Positions 1 through 7,462 of a stretch of 32,067 nucleotides of DNA are shown here, piece after piece (within the stretch, counting starts at the first letter, position 1; each line of letters begins with the position of its first letter). The notes below the pieces were generated by a model. It did no database searches, was not told the origin of the DNA, and worked only from the letters and a program-made list of their open reading frames with translations. The translations under genes and the position numbers were made by a program. The stretch comes from Bacteroidetes bacterium HGW-Bacteroidetes-13 (GTDB taxonomy: Bacteria; Bacteroidota; Bacteroidia; Flavobacteriales; Flavobacteriaceae), in the NCBI GenBank assembly GCA_002841025.1, contig PHDQ01000005.1, positions 1 through 32,067 on the forward strand. The letters run 5' to 3'.

Positions 1-1
1 A

Positions 2-2071
2 ATTCCCATCAGACCCAACAACCTTGATTTTATCAAATACATCTCGGACGAACAAATCAAGAAAAAGTTGGAAAGCACCCGATTGATTGACCAGGAAGCT
101 ATCCAAATGATGCCTTCGGGAGAAGTTCCTAATTTCATTTTTAAAGGAAACGGGGAAAATGATTTTGAAGACAAATCAGCTGTTTGGATTCCGCAAACCC
201 CTTCCAATTCCAACGGCTCGGCTTATGCCGACTTAGACAATGACGGCGATTTGGACTTGGTGGTCAACAACCTGAACAACGCGCCTTATCTATTAAAAAA
301 TAAATCGAATGGGAATTTTTTGAAAGTAAAGTTCGACTATGACAAACCCAATTCATTCGGAATTGGAACCAAAGTTGCGCTCTATGCTAAAGGCAAACTC
401 CAGTATCAACAACTTTTCACCACCAAAGGGTTTCAATCTTCATCTGAGCCCGCATTATTCTTCGGATTGGATACGGTTGCTAAAATAGATTCGCTGTTGG
501 TTATCTGGCCGGATCGAACCTATCAAAAATTATTAAACGTCAAAAGAAACCAAACATTAATCATCAAACCGGATGTAAAACGTGATACTTTCCACGGATT
601 TGCCTCAAAAAGCACCAAAAAATGGTTTGCTGTCGCGGAAGATAATTTCGGTTTGGTCTATGATCACAAAGAAAATGAATTCAACGATTTTGACCGTCAA
701 AAATTGATTCCTTATCGAATTTCAGATCGAGGTCCGGCAGTAGTTGTCGGCGATGTGGATGGCAATGGTTTGGAAGATGTGTTTTTTGGCGGAGTAAAAT
801 TTGACCCTGCTCAACTATTTCTTCAAAAAAAAACCGGATTTGAAAGGGTAGAGAATCTATTTCCAAAAGAAGAAGATGGCGTAGAAGAAACCGACGCTTG
901 TCTGGTTGATGTCAATGGCGACGGCGCGTTAGATTTGTTTGCCGTCTCGGGCGGAGGCGAGTTTTACGCTAAGATGAATCCGCTGCTCGACCGATTGTTT
1001 TTGAATGACGGAAAAGGAAATCTCATCAAACAAGCAGATTTTCCAAAGTATTTTGAAAACGGCACAGTGGTTCGCCCGATAGATTTTGACAAAGATGGCG
1101 ATGTAGATTTATTCGTGGGTTCGGGAGCGTTTTCCTATGATTTCGGAAAAATACCGGACAGTTATTTGCTGGAAAATAAAGGTGGAAAATTTGAAATTAA
1201 AAACGAAAACGCCTTTAAAAATTTAGGCATGATTACCGATGCCGTTTGGACGGATTTTGACGGAGACGGCAGCGAAGATTTGATAGTGGTCGGCGAATGG
1301 ATGTCGCCCGTTTTCTTAAAAAACAACCAAAGTAATTTTGAAAATGTCTCTAAAACCTATCTCGCAAACCCAACGAATGGCTTGTGGCAAAGCATTTTAG
1401 AGTTTGATTTGGACGGAGATGGCAAATCGGAATATCTTTTAGGAAATTGGGGATTGAACACCAAATTTACGGCATCAGAAAAATATCCACTTAAAATGTA
1501 TTACGGCGATTTGGATGAAAACGGCAGCAAAGAAACCGTGGTAGCGATTGCTCGAAAAGATAAATATTTTCCCATTCCCGGTTTGGACGAGTTGTCCGCT
1601 CAGATGGAATCCTTGAAGAAAAAATTTACCGACTACCATTCGTTTGCCGGAAAAACCATCGAAGAAGTTTTTGGCAACACTTTAGCAAAAGCAAATCTAT
1701 TGACTGTAAACGAGTTGGCATCCGGTTATCTTAAAAAAATCAATGAGAAATATCAATTTTTTCCTTTTGAAAAATCTTTGCAAACTGCGCCGATTACCAA
1801 AATGCTCGCATTCGACTTCAACCAAGACGGGAAAAAAGAAGTTTTGTTAGGGGGAAATTATTTTGGCGTGAAACCTTATCATGGTCGGTTTGACAGTTTT
1901 GCCGGTGCAATTTTAAGTTCGGGCGGAAAAATAATCCATGCGACTGAATTGGGAATCAATTTCGCCCAAAAGCAAGTAAGAGGCTTGAACATCATAAAAA
2001 TAAATCAGGTTGATTATTTGTTAGTGACCTTCAACAACCACGAAACGGAACTTTATAGTCTTGTAAAATGA
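2..2071 (+). CDS. FG-GAP/VCBS repeat protein with ASPIC/UnbV domain (CRTAC1-like), 5' end outside window
   Basis: The frame is open from the first complete codon of the window, so this is a partial gene; a TTG at 68 is internal and not a start. The visible ~690 residues hold calcium-binding-loop repeats typical of FG-GAP/VCBS beta-propellers: DLDNDGDLD, DVDGNGLED, DVNGDGALD, DFDKDGDVD, DFDGDGSED, DLDGDGKSE, DLDENGSKE and DFNQDGKKE. Between the first and second lies an ASPIC/UnbV-like segment with GIGTKV and a VIWPD stretch. Family members in Bacteroidota are often about 1,100 residues, so roughly the N-terminal third is probably missing, including any export signal. It is likely a surface or secreted protein; the substrate is unknown. 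The haloperoxidase gene starts 71 bp downstream on the same strand, suggesting co-transcription. Confidence 0.88.
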   Translation: MPIRPNNLDFIKYISDEQIKKKLESTRLIDQEAIQMMPSGEVPNFIFKGNGENDFEDKSAVWIPQTPSNSNGSAYADLDNDGDLDLVVNNLNNAPYLLKNKSNGNFLKVKFDYDKPNSFGIGTKVALYAKGKLQYQQLFTTKGFQSSSEPALFFGLDTVAKIDSLLVIWPDRTYQKLLNVKRNQTLIIKPDVKRDTFHGFASKSTKKWFAVAEDNFGLVYDHKENEFNDFDRQKLIPYRISDRGPAVVVGDVDGNGLEDVFFGGVKFDPAQLFLQKKTGFERVENLFPKEEDGVEETDACLVDVNGDGALDLFAVSGGGEFYAKMNPLLDRLFLNDGKGNLIKQADFPKYFENGTVVRPIDFDKDGDVDLFVGSGAFSYDFGKIPDSYLLENKGGKFEIKNENAFKNLGMITDAVWTDFDGDGSEDLIVVGEWMSPVFLKNNQSNFENVSKTYLANPTNGLWQSILEFDLDGDGKSEYLLGNWGLNTKFTASEKYPLKMYYGDLDENGSKETVVAIARKDKYFPIPGLDELSAQMESLKKKFTDYHSFAGKTIEEVFGNTLAKANLLTVNELASGYLKKINEKYQFFPFEKSLQTAPITKMLAFDFNQDGKKEVLLGGNYFGVKPYHGRFDSFAGAILSSGGKIIHATELGINFAQKQVRGLNIIKINQVDYLLVTFNNHETELYSLVK

Positions 2072-2142
2072 CGATTCCATTTTTATGAATCCTGAAATCA
2101 AAAACAAATAACATATAACGTATAACATCTCACCTAAAAAAC

Positions 2143-3471
2143 ATGAAAAAAGCACTTTTAACCTTCGTTTTTATGCTTGCAATTCTTTCCTGTGAAAAGG
2201 ATTACAAACCCATTACAGTTTCACCGGAAGACTTCCACAGCGCGGTTGACAAAATCACCGAAGTGATGATTCACGATATTTTTTCACCGCCGGTTGCCAG
2301 CCGGATTTATATGTATCCGAATGTGGCGGCTTATGAAATTATGGCACAGAACAATCCAAAATACCAAAGTTTAGCCGAGCAGTTGCACGGTCTTACTGCC
2401 ATTCCTGCTTTAGACACAACAAAAGCAATTCAGCCCGAAGTTGCCGCCTTGGTAGCCTACTATGAGCTTGGCAAAGAGTTGATTTTTTCTGAAAAACGAA
2501 TTACCGATTATCGCGACAGCATCTATGGTGTTTGGGGGAAAATCAATCCGAAAAGCTTTGAAGCTTCCAAAACCTACGGGCTTTCGGTGGCGGCACACAT
2601 CAAAAAATGGATGGACGAAGATAACTACAAACAGACCCGAACCATGCCAAAATATTCTGTTTTTTCAGATGATCCATCGCGTTGGCAACCCACGCCTCCC
2701 GATTACATGGATGGCATCGAGCCGCATTGGAATAAAATTCGCACCCTTGTTTTAGACTCTGCGGCACAATTCAAACCCATTCTACATGCTACATTTTCAT
2801 TGGATAAGAAATCAGCATTTTACAAGCAACTTCAACAGGTATATGATGTTAGTCTCGAAATAAGCAAAAAAGGAGATGAATCCGAAGAAATTGCCATTGC
2901 TCAATTTTGGGATTGCAACCCGTATGTTTCCACCCATCGCGGACATCTGATGTTTGCCACCAAAAAAATTACACCCGGTGCGCATTGGATTGGCATTTCT
3001 AAAATCGCCAGCAGGAAAGTCAATGCAGACTTTGCGGAAACTGTTCACAATTACACCAAAACATCTATCGGCATTTTTGATGCGTTCATCAGTGTTTGGG
3101 ATGAAAAATACCGAAGCAATTTGGTGCGTCCGGAAACACTCATCAATAAATTCATCGATGAAGAATGGAAACCTATCTTGCAAACTCCGCCTTTTCCGGA
3201 ATACACCAGCGGACATTCGGTAGCATCGGGTTCGGCTTCCACCATACTCACTGATATTTTCGGTGATAATTTTTCGTTTGATGACGACACCGAAACTCCT
3301 TATGGGCTTCCCGTGAGAAGTTTTGAATCTTTCTACAAAGCTGCCGACGAAGCCGCCATCAGTAGGTTGTATGGTGGGATTCACTACATGGATGCCATCA
3401 CCAATGGTGTTGTACAAGGTAAAAATGTAGGGAATTGGGTGGTGCAAAACTTAAAAATGAAAATTAACTAG
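2143..3471 (+). CDS. Vanadium-dependent haloperoxidase / PAP2-type phosphatase-like lipoprotein
   Basis: This is a 442-residue protein with a lipoprotein signal (MKKALLTFVFMLAILSC, Cys17), so it should sit in the outer membrane or periplasm. The vanadate/phosphate site of the haloperoxidase-acid phosphatase superfamily is complete: Lys322-x6-Arg329 (KYRSNLVRP), Ser356-Gly357-His358 (TSGHSVASG) and Arg408-x5-His414 (RLYGGIHY). These correspond in order and spacing to K353/R360, S402-G403-H404 and R490/H496 of the Curvularia chloroperoxidase; His358 would be the acid-base residue and His414 the vanadate ligand. Vanadium haloperoxidases oxidise halides with hydrogen peroxide, while related PAP2 enzymes dephosphorylate lipids or small molecules; sequence alone does not separate the two. 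It lies between a CRTAC1-like protein and a START-like protein on the same strand. Confidence 0.88.
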   Translation: MKKALLTFVFMLAILSCEKDYKPITVSPEDFHSAVDKITEVMIHDIFSPPVASRIYMYPNVAAYEIMAQNNPKYQSLAEQLHGLTAIPALDTTKAIQPEVAALVAYYELGKELIFSEKRITDYRDSIYGVWGKINPKSFEASKTYGLSVAAHIKKWMDEDNYKQTRTMPKYSVFSDDPSRWQPTPPDYMDGIEPHWNKIRTLVLDSAAQFKPILHATFSLDKKSAFYKQLQQVYDVSLEISKKGDESEEIAIAQFWDCNPYVSTHRGHLMFATKKITPGAHWIGISKIASRKVNADFAETVHNYTKTSIGIFDAFISVWDEKYRSNLVRPETLINKFIDEEWKPILQTPPFPEYTSGHSVASGSASTILTDIFGDNFSFDDDTETPYGLPVRSFESFYKAADEAAISRLYGGIHYMDAITNGVVQGKNVGNWVVQNLKMKIN

Positions 3472-3538
3472 TATTTTTGATCGATTTTTTAAAAACTGAA
3501 TTCCTAACAAACCAAAAAACACAAACGAAAACAAAACC

Positions 3539-4465
3539 ATGGCAAAAATTAATAAATTAAAAACACTCCTTTTAGCCCTTGCAATCGCGGTTGTCGGTTA
3601 CCTAATTTGGTATTTTCTCATTATTCCTTATGACTATGCGATTAGTTTTTATGTAAAAACTACTCCCGGTACTGTTTATGAAGAAGTTGCCGATTGGGAT
3701 AAATGGGACAATTTCGCCGCTGAAAAATCTACAGTTGTTACCTCCAAAAAACCCTATTCGGAGATCGATCAACTTGTGCCGCTCAACAATACCGATTTGG
3801 GTTTACATTGGACTTTCAAGGGTGTAAACGATTCGACAACGAGGGTTCGCGTGGAAATAAAAGACTTGAAAAACAGTTTTAAGAACAGGCTTACAATCCC
3901 CTTTTCAAAAACAGAATTTGAAGATGTCATGCGATTCAAAATTGTCAATTTTAAGAAAAAAGTCGATGCCTTCGCGCACAGAGAATTCAGAGTTAAAATT
4001 GAAGGTGAAGCAGAAAGCCCTGCATCATTTGTGGTTTACGTTCCGCTCAAAAGCAGCATGAAACAAAAGGCATTCAACATGATGAGCAATGACGGTTTCC
4101 TGCTGCGTTATATTGATTCGATGAAATTGAGGAAAAATGGCAATCCCATCATCGAAGTAACCAATTGGAATGTTGAAAATGACAGCATCGAATACATTTA
4201 TGCGTTCCCGATTTCCAAAACGGATTCGCTTCCGCAAAGCGACCTGTTTAAATTCAAAAAAATACCTTCCCGAAAATCCATCAAAGCAACATTCAACGGA
4301 AATTACAGGATTTCGGACAAAGCTTGGTATGCCATCTATGATTACGCCTTGCGAAATAACATCAAAATAGACAACAAAGTATTTGAAACTTTCTTAAACA
4401 ATCCGCATAATGGTGGAAACAATTTGGATTGGGAAGCTGAAATATACATACCTATTAAAGACTGA
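3539..4465 (+). CDS. Membrane-anchored SRPBCC/START-like (polyketide cyclase-type) protein
   Basis: This 308-residue protein has one N-terminal membrane segment (about residues 8-27, LKTLLLALAIAVVGYLIWYF). A following motif (VKTTPGTVYEEVADWDKWDNF) is typical of the start of SRPBCC helix-grip domains, where the ligand-binding cavity begins. The C-terminal part (from about residue 165) contains a second alpha/beta region with no residues I recognise as catalytic. It starts at ATG, 67 bp after the haloperoxidase stop, with an A-rich leader. It could bind a hydrophobic ligand at the membrane; a link to the haloperoxidase is inference from position only. The assignment to the SRPBCC superfamily is moderate and the exact function is unknown. 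Confidence 0.65.
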   Translation: MAKINKLKTLLLALAIAVVGYLIWYFLIIPYDYAISFYVKTTPGTVYEEVADWDKWDNFAAEKSTVVTSKKPYSEIDQLVPLNNTDLGLHWTFKGVNDSTTRVRVEIKDLKNSFKNRLTIPFSKTEFEDVMRFKIVNFKKKVDAFAHREFRVKIEGEAESPASFVVYVPLKSSMKQKAFNMMSNDGFLLRYIDSMKLRKNGNPIIEVTNWNVENDSIEYIYAFPISKTDSLPQSDLFKFKKIPSRKSIKATFNGNYRISDKAWYAIYDYALRNNIKIDNKVFETFLNNPHNGGNNLDWEAEIYIPIKD

Positions 4466-4467
4466 TG

Positions 4468-4493
4468 TTATTCGTGAAATTGGTTTCGAATAA
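4468..4493 (+). terminator. Weak hairpin after the START-like gene
   Basis: Perfect 7-bp arms TTATTCG (4468-4474) and CGAATAA (4487-4493) enclose a 12-nt loop, three bases after the stop codon. No clean T-tract follows, only an AT-rich stretch, so this may be a 3'-end or stability hairpin rather than a strong intrinsic terminator. Confidence 0.35.
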
Positions 4494-4534
4494 ATTTAAA
4501 ATTTGAATAAACCGAAAAATTTCACATTCGGCTA

Positions 4535-4565
4535 TTTGTAAATAAAATTTATAGTTGTAGATTTG
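4535..4565 (+). promoter_or_regulatory. Bacteroidota-type promoter of the rplM operon
   Basis: A -33 element TTTG (4535-4538) is followed after 19 bases by TAGATTTG (4558-4565), an exact match to the TAnnTTTG -7 consensus of the Bacteroidota housekeeping sigma factor. It lies 47 bp before the rplM start codon, which leaves a short leader. Confidence 0.75.
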
Positions 4566-4612
4566 CACCCCGTTATTCGAGAAGAATTATAGTTATCATA
4601 AAATTATTTAGT

Positions 4613-5068
4613 GTGAACACATTAAGCTACAAGACAGAATCAGCCAACAAAGCCACGGCCAATAAAGCATGGGTTTTGGTAGATGCCGAAGGACAAACAT
4701 TGGGTCGATTTGCTTCCAAAGTTGCAAAACTGCTACGAGGCAAACACAAAACAAACTTTACCCCACACGCCGATTGCGGTGATAACGTTATTGTTATCAA
4801 TGCAGAAAAAATCGCGTTGAGCGGCAAAAAATTTGATGAAAAAGTTTACATCAGACACACAGGTTATCCGGGTGGGCAACGTTCACTTACAGCAAAAGTA
4901 ATGTATGAAAAAAACCCGTCAAGAATCGTTGAGAAAGCGGTAAAAGGAATGTTGCCTAAAAACAAGTTAGGCGCTGAACTTTTCAGAAACTTGAACGTAA
5001 ACGTCGGTTCTTCACACAAACACGAGGCTCAAAAACCCACAACCATCAATCTTAACGAATTCAAATAA
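4613..5068 (+). CDS. rplM: 50S ribosomal protein L13
   Basis: The 151-residue product matches L13 along its whole length, including LVDAEGQTLGRFASKVAKLL, CGDNVIVINAEKI, RHTGYPGGQRS and the C-terminal GMLPKNKLGAELF region. L13 is an early-assembling protein of the large subunit. The start is GTG at 4613; the resulting N-terminus (MNTLSYKTESANKA) resembles that of flavobacterial L13 proteins, and no in-frame ATG fits better. The region before the start is AT-rich with no Shine-Dalgarno motif. The stop codon overlaps the rpsI start by one base (TAATG), so L13 and S9 are translationally coupled. Confidence 0.97.
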   Translation: MNTLSYKTESANKATANKAWVLVDAEGQTLGRFASKVAKLLRGKHKTNFTPHADCGDNVIVINAEKIALSGKKFDEKVYIRHTGYPGGQRSLTAKVMYEKNPSRIVEKAVKGMLPKNKLGAELFRNLNVNVGSSHKHEAQKPTTINLNEFK

Positions 5069-5454
5069 TGGCGACCATACATAAAATAGGCAGAAGAAAA
5101 ACAGCTGTAGCCAGAATCTATTTGTCAGACGGTAAAGGAAACATTACTGTAAACAACAAATCATTGGAAAATTATTTTCCAACGGCTATTCTACAATACA
5201 AAGTAAAACAAGCCCTTACGCTTACAGATCAAGCGGATTCGTTTGACGTGAAAGTTACAGTTCAAGGCGGCGGGAGTACCGGACAAGCTGAAGCAGTTCG
5301 CTTGGCTATTTCCAGAGCTGTTTGCGAAATCAATCCAGAAAATCGTTTGACACTCAAACCAGAAGGATTGCTTACCCGCGACCCGAGAATGGTGGAAAGA
5401 AAGAAATTCGGTCAGAAAAAAGCCCGTAAAAAATACCAGTTCTCCAAACGTTAA
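5068..5454 (+). CDS. rpsI: 30S ribosomal protein S9
   Basis: The 128-residue product is full length and carries the S9 signatures: IGRRKTAVARIYL near the N-terminus, GGGSTGQAEAVRLAISRA in the middle, and the basic C-terminal tail KKFGQKKARKKYQFSKR, which reaches towards P-site tRNA in the ribosome. Its ATG shares a base with the rplM stop. The next gene, rpsB, is 133 bp away and seems to have its own leader and possibly its own promoter. Confidence 0.97.
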   Translation: MATIHKIGRRKTAVARIYLSDGKGNITVNNKSLENYFPTAILQYKVKQALTLTDQADSFDVKVTVQGGGSTGQAEAVRLAISRAVCEINPENRLTLKPEGLLTRDPRMVERKKFGQKKARKKYQFSKR

Positions 5455-5478
5455 TCATCATTACCCGTTCATAATTTA

Positions 5479-5507
5479 TTGTATCAACCTGTTGTCGATT
5501 AGTTTAG
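5479..5507 (+). promoter_or_regulatory. Possible promoter for rpsB-tsf
   Basis: TTG (5479-5481) and TAGTTTAG (5500-5507) are separated by 18 bases. The second box differs from TAnnTTTG at one position. Placement 81 bp before rpsB would produce a leader that contains the two hairpins described next. Weak evidence. Confidence 0.35.
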
Positions 5508-5527
5508 CATCTAAATGGACGAGGCGC

Positions 5528-5564
5528 GCAGAAAGTCTGCAACCACTCACCCATTGCTACGCAA
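5528..5564 (+). promoter_or_regulatory. Two-hairpin leader upstream of rpsB
   Basis: Two compact perfect hairpins lie in the 133-bp rpsI-rpsB gap: GCAGA (5528-5532)/TCTGC (5536-5540) with a 3-nt loop, and TTGC (5554-5557)/GCAA (5561-5564) with a 3-nt loop. rpsB leaders bind S2 for autoregulation in other bacteria, so a regulatory leader is plausible. I do not recognise the motif, and both stems are short. Confidence 0.4.
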
Positions 5565-5587
5565 CGAACGTAAACTATTAAAAAAAA

Positions 5588-6412
5588 ATGGCAAACATTG
5601 AAGTAAAAGACCTCTTAGAGGCAGGTGTGCATTTTGGCCACCTTACCCGCAAATGGAATCCGAACATGGCTCCTTACATTTACATGGAGCGCAACGGAAT
5701 TCACATTCTCAATCTTTACAAAACAGCCGCTAAACTTGAAGAAGCTTGTGCCGCAATCAAAAAAATCTCTGCTTCAGGTAGAAAGATTTTGTTTGTAGCT
5801 ACTAAAAAGCAAGCCAAAGACGTTGTTTCTGAAAAAGCAAAAAAAGCAAACATGCCCTACATTACCGAGCGTTGGCCCGGCGGTATGTTGACCAATTTTG
5901 TAACCATTCGCAAAGCGGTTAAAAAAATGGCTTCGATTGACCGTATGAAACAAGACGGCACTTTTGATACCCTTTCCAAAAAAGAAAAATTGCAAGTTAG
6001 CCGCCTCAGAGAAAAATTAGAAAAAAACTTAGGTTCCATATCAGATATGTCTCGCTTGCCGGGCGCACTATTTGTGGTTGACATTCTTGCTGAACACATC
6101 GCTGTCAAAGAAGCTATCAAATTAGGTATTCCAATTTTCGCGATGGTTGATACCAATTCAGACCCAAGAAACATTGATTATGTGATTCCTTCAAACGATG
6201 ATGCATCTAAATCAATCGATAAGGTTTTGTCATTTATCACCGATGCCGTAATTGAAGGATTGACGGAGAGAAAATCTGACAAACAAGACGATGAAGATCA
6301 AGAAGTTTCAGAAGCTAAGCCAAAAAAGACCAGAAAAACAGTGGTTGCTGAAGAAGTTGCTGAAGTAGAATCGGCTCAAGTTGCAGATACAACTTCGGAC
6401 GAAGAAGAATAA
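5588..6412 (+). CDS. rpsB: 30S ribosomal protein S2
   Basis: The 274-residue product matches S2 throughout: EAGVHFGHLTRKWNPNMAPYI at the N-terminus, LFVATKKQAKDVV, TERWPGGMLTNF, SRLPGALFVVDI and GIPIFAMVDTNSDP. S2 is one of the last proteins to join the small subunit. From about residue 228 the sequence becomes a charged, acidic tail ending in TTSDEEE that the E. coli protein lacks; such tails are common in Bacteroidota. Start is ATG at 5588 after an A-run with no Shine-Dalgarno. The order rpsB-tsf is conserved across bacteria. Confidence 0.97.
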   Translation: MANIEVKDLLEAGVHFGHLTRKWNPNMAPYIYMERNGIHILNLYKTAAKLEEACAAIKKISASGRKILFVATKKQAKDVVSEKAKKANMPYITERWPGGMLTNFVTIRKAVKKMASIDRMKQDGTFDTLSKKEKLQVSRLREKLEKNLGSISDMSRLPGALFVVDILAEHIAVKEAIKLGIPIFAMVDTNSDPRNIDYVIPSNDDASKSIDKVLSFITDAVIEGLTERKSDKQDDEDQEVSEAKPKKTRKTVVAEEVAEVESAQVADTTSDEEE

Positions 6413-6480
6413 ATCGAAACAAAACATTAACCGACAGGTGGAGCTTAAACGCCACTTTTCAACAATAAACACTTACTATT

Positions 6481-7305
6481 ATGGCAGCCATTACAGCAGC
6501 GGACGTAAACAAACTCCGACAAATAACAGGCTCAGGAATGATGGATTGTAAAAAAGCATTGGTAGAGGCCGATGGAGATTTTGACAAAGCCATTGAAATC
6601 CTAAGAAAAAAAGGACAAAAAGTAGCCGCAAACCGCGCCGACCGTGATTCATCAGAAGGCTTGGTTTTGGCAATAATCAATGATACGCAAACAACCGGAA
6701 CATTGGTTTCGTTGAACTGCGAAACAGATTTCGTAGCCAAAAATGATTCTTATGCAAAACTTGCACAAGATTTCGCAAACCTTGCCGCCAAATTTGAGAC
6801 CAAAGAAGAATTTTTAAATGCTGATTTCAACGGCATAACCGTCGCTGAAAAACTCATCGAACAAACCGGTGTCATCGGAGAGAAAATCGAAATAGGTGAC
6901 TTTAGAAAACTACACGCACCCTACGTCGGACACTACATTCACGCAGGCAGCAAAATCGGAACACTTGTTGGACTTTCCGCAAAAGTTGCAGGTGTAGAAA
7001 TTGTTGCGAAAGATGTGGCCATGCAAGTTGCCGCCATGAGCCCAATCGCGCTCGATGCCGATCAAGTTGATCAAAGCATCATCGAAAAAGAGATTGAAAT
7101 TGCAAAAGATCAATTGCGTCAGGAAGGAAAACCAGAAGCCATGTTAGACAACATTGCCAAAGGAAAACTAAACCGATTCTTTAAAGATAACACCTTGGTA
7201 AACCAAGATTTCATCAAAGACAACAAATTGACCGTTGCCGCTTACGTAAAATCACTTGATGCAAGCCTGAAAGTGACTGCATTCGAGAGAGTTGCTTTGG
7301 GATAA
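6481..7305 (+). CDS. tsf: Translation elongation factor Ts
   Basis: The 274-residue product is the guanine-nucleotide exchange factor for EF-Tu. It has the N-terminal UBA-like domain (DVNKLRQITGSGMMDCKKAL), the NRADRDSSEG segment that follows it, the exchange-core motif ETDFVAKND that contacts EF-Tu, and the C-terminal VAYVKSLDASLKVTAFERV. Length is normal for Bacteroidota. It follows rpsB after 68 bp and ends the translation block: a strong terminator lies 18 bases after its stop. Confidence 0.97.
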   Translation: MAAITAADVNKLRQITGSGMMDCKKALVEADGDFDKAIEILRKKGQKVAANRADRDSSEGLVLAIINDTQTTGTLVSLNCETDFVAKNDSYAKLAQDFANLAAKFETKEEFLNADFNGITVAEKLIEQTGVIGEKIEIGDFRKLHAPYVGHYIHAGSKIGTLVGLSAKVAGVEIVAKDVAMQVAAMSPIALDADQVDQSIIEKEIEIAKDQLRQEGKPEAMLDNIAKGKLNRFFKDNTLVNQDFIKDNKLTVAAYVKSLDASLKVTAFERVALG

Positions 7306-7322
7306 TTCATGTACAAACAATC

Positions 7323-7356
7323 AAAAAGGCGAGATCATTTCGGTCTCGCTTTTTTT
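7323..7356 (+). terminator. Intrinsic terminator after tsf
   Basis: The stem GCGAGA (7329-7334)/TCTCGC (7344-7349), extended inward by T·G and C-G pairs around a 5-nt loop, is followed directly by seven T residues (7350-7356). A preceding A-run pairs with the T-tract. This is a canonical Rho-independent terminator closing the rplM-tsf block. Confidence 0.92.
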
Positions 7357-7462
7357 ATGACTAAAATTTAAAAAATCACTTGAATATCCTTTCCCTTTTG
7401 TGAAATATTTTATGGAACTTTGTTTAATCGACCTTCTATCGATCTCATATAAATCCATAAAA

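Noticed and set aside
68-70. TTG at 68 as the start of the first gene
   Set aside because: The frame is open to the window edge and the repeat and domain pattern is already under way, so the gene is truncated by the window and not started here.
2812-3447. 211-codon open frame on the minus strand
   Set aside because: It lies entirely within the haloperoxidase gene, whose catalytic motifs prove the plus-strand frame; the minus-strand product has no recognisable features.
6438-6455. GTGG/CCAC hairpin in the rpsB-tsf gap
   Set aside because: Only four base pairs around a 10-nt loop; expected by chance.
7397-7422. Promoter TTTG ... GAACTTTG before the beta-propeller gene
   Set aside because: The -7 box lacks the initial T and the spacing is only 14 bases.
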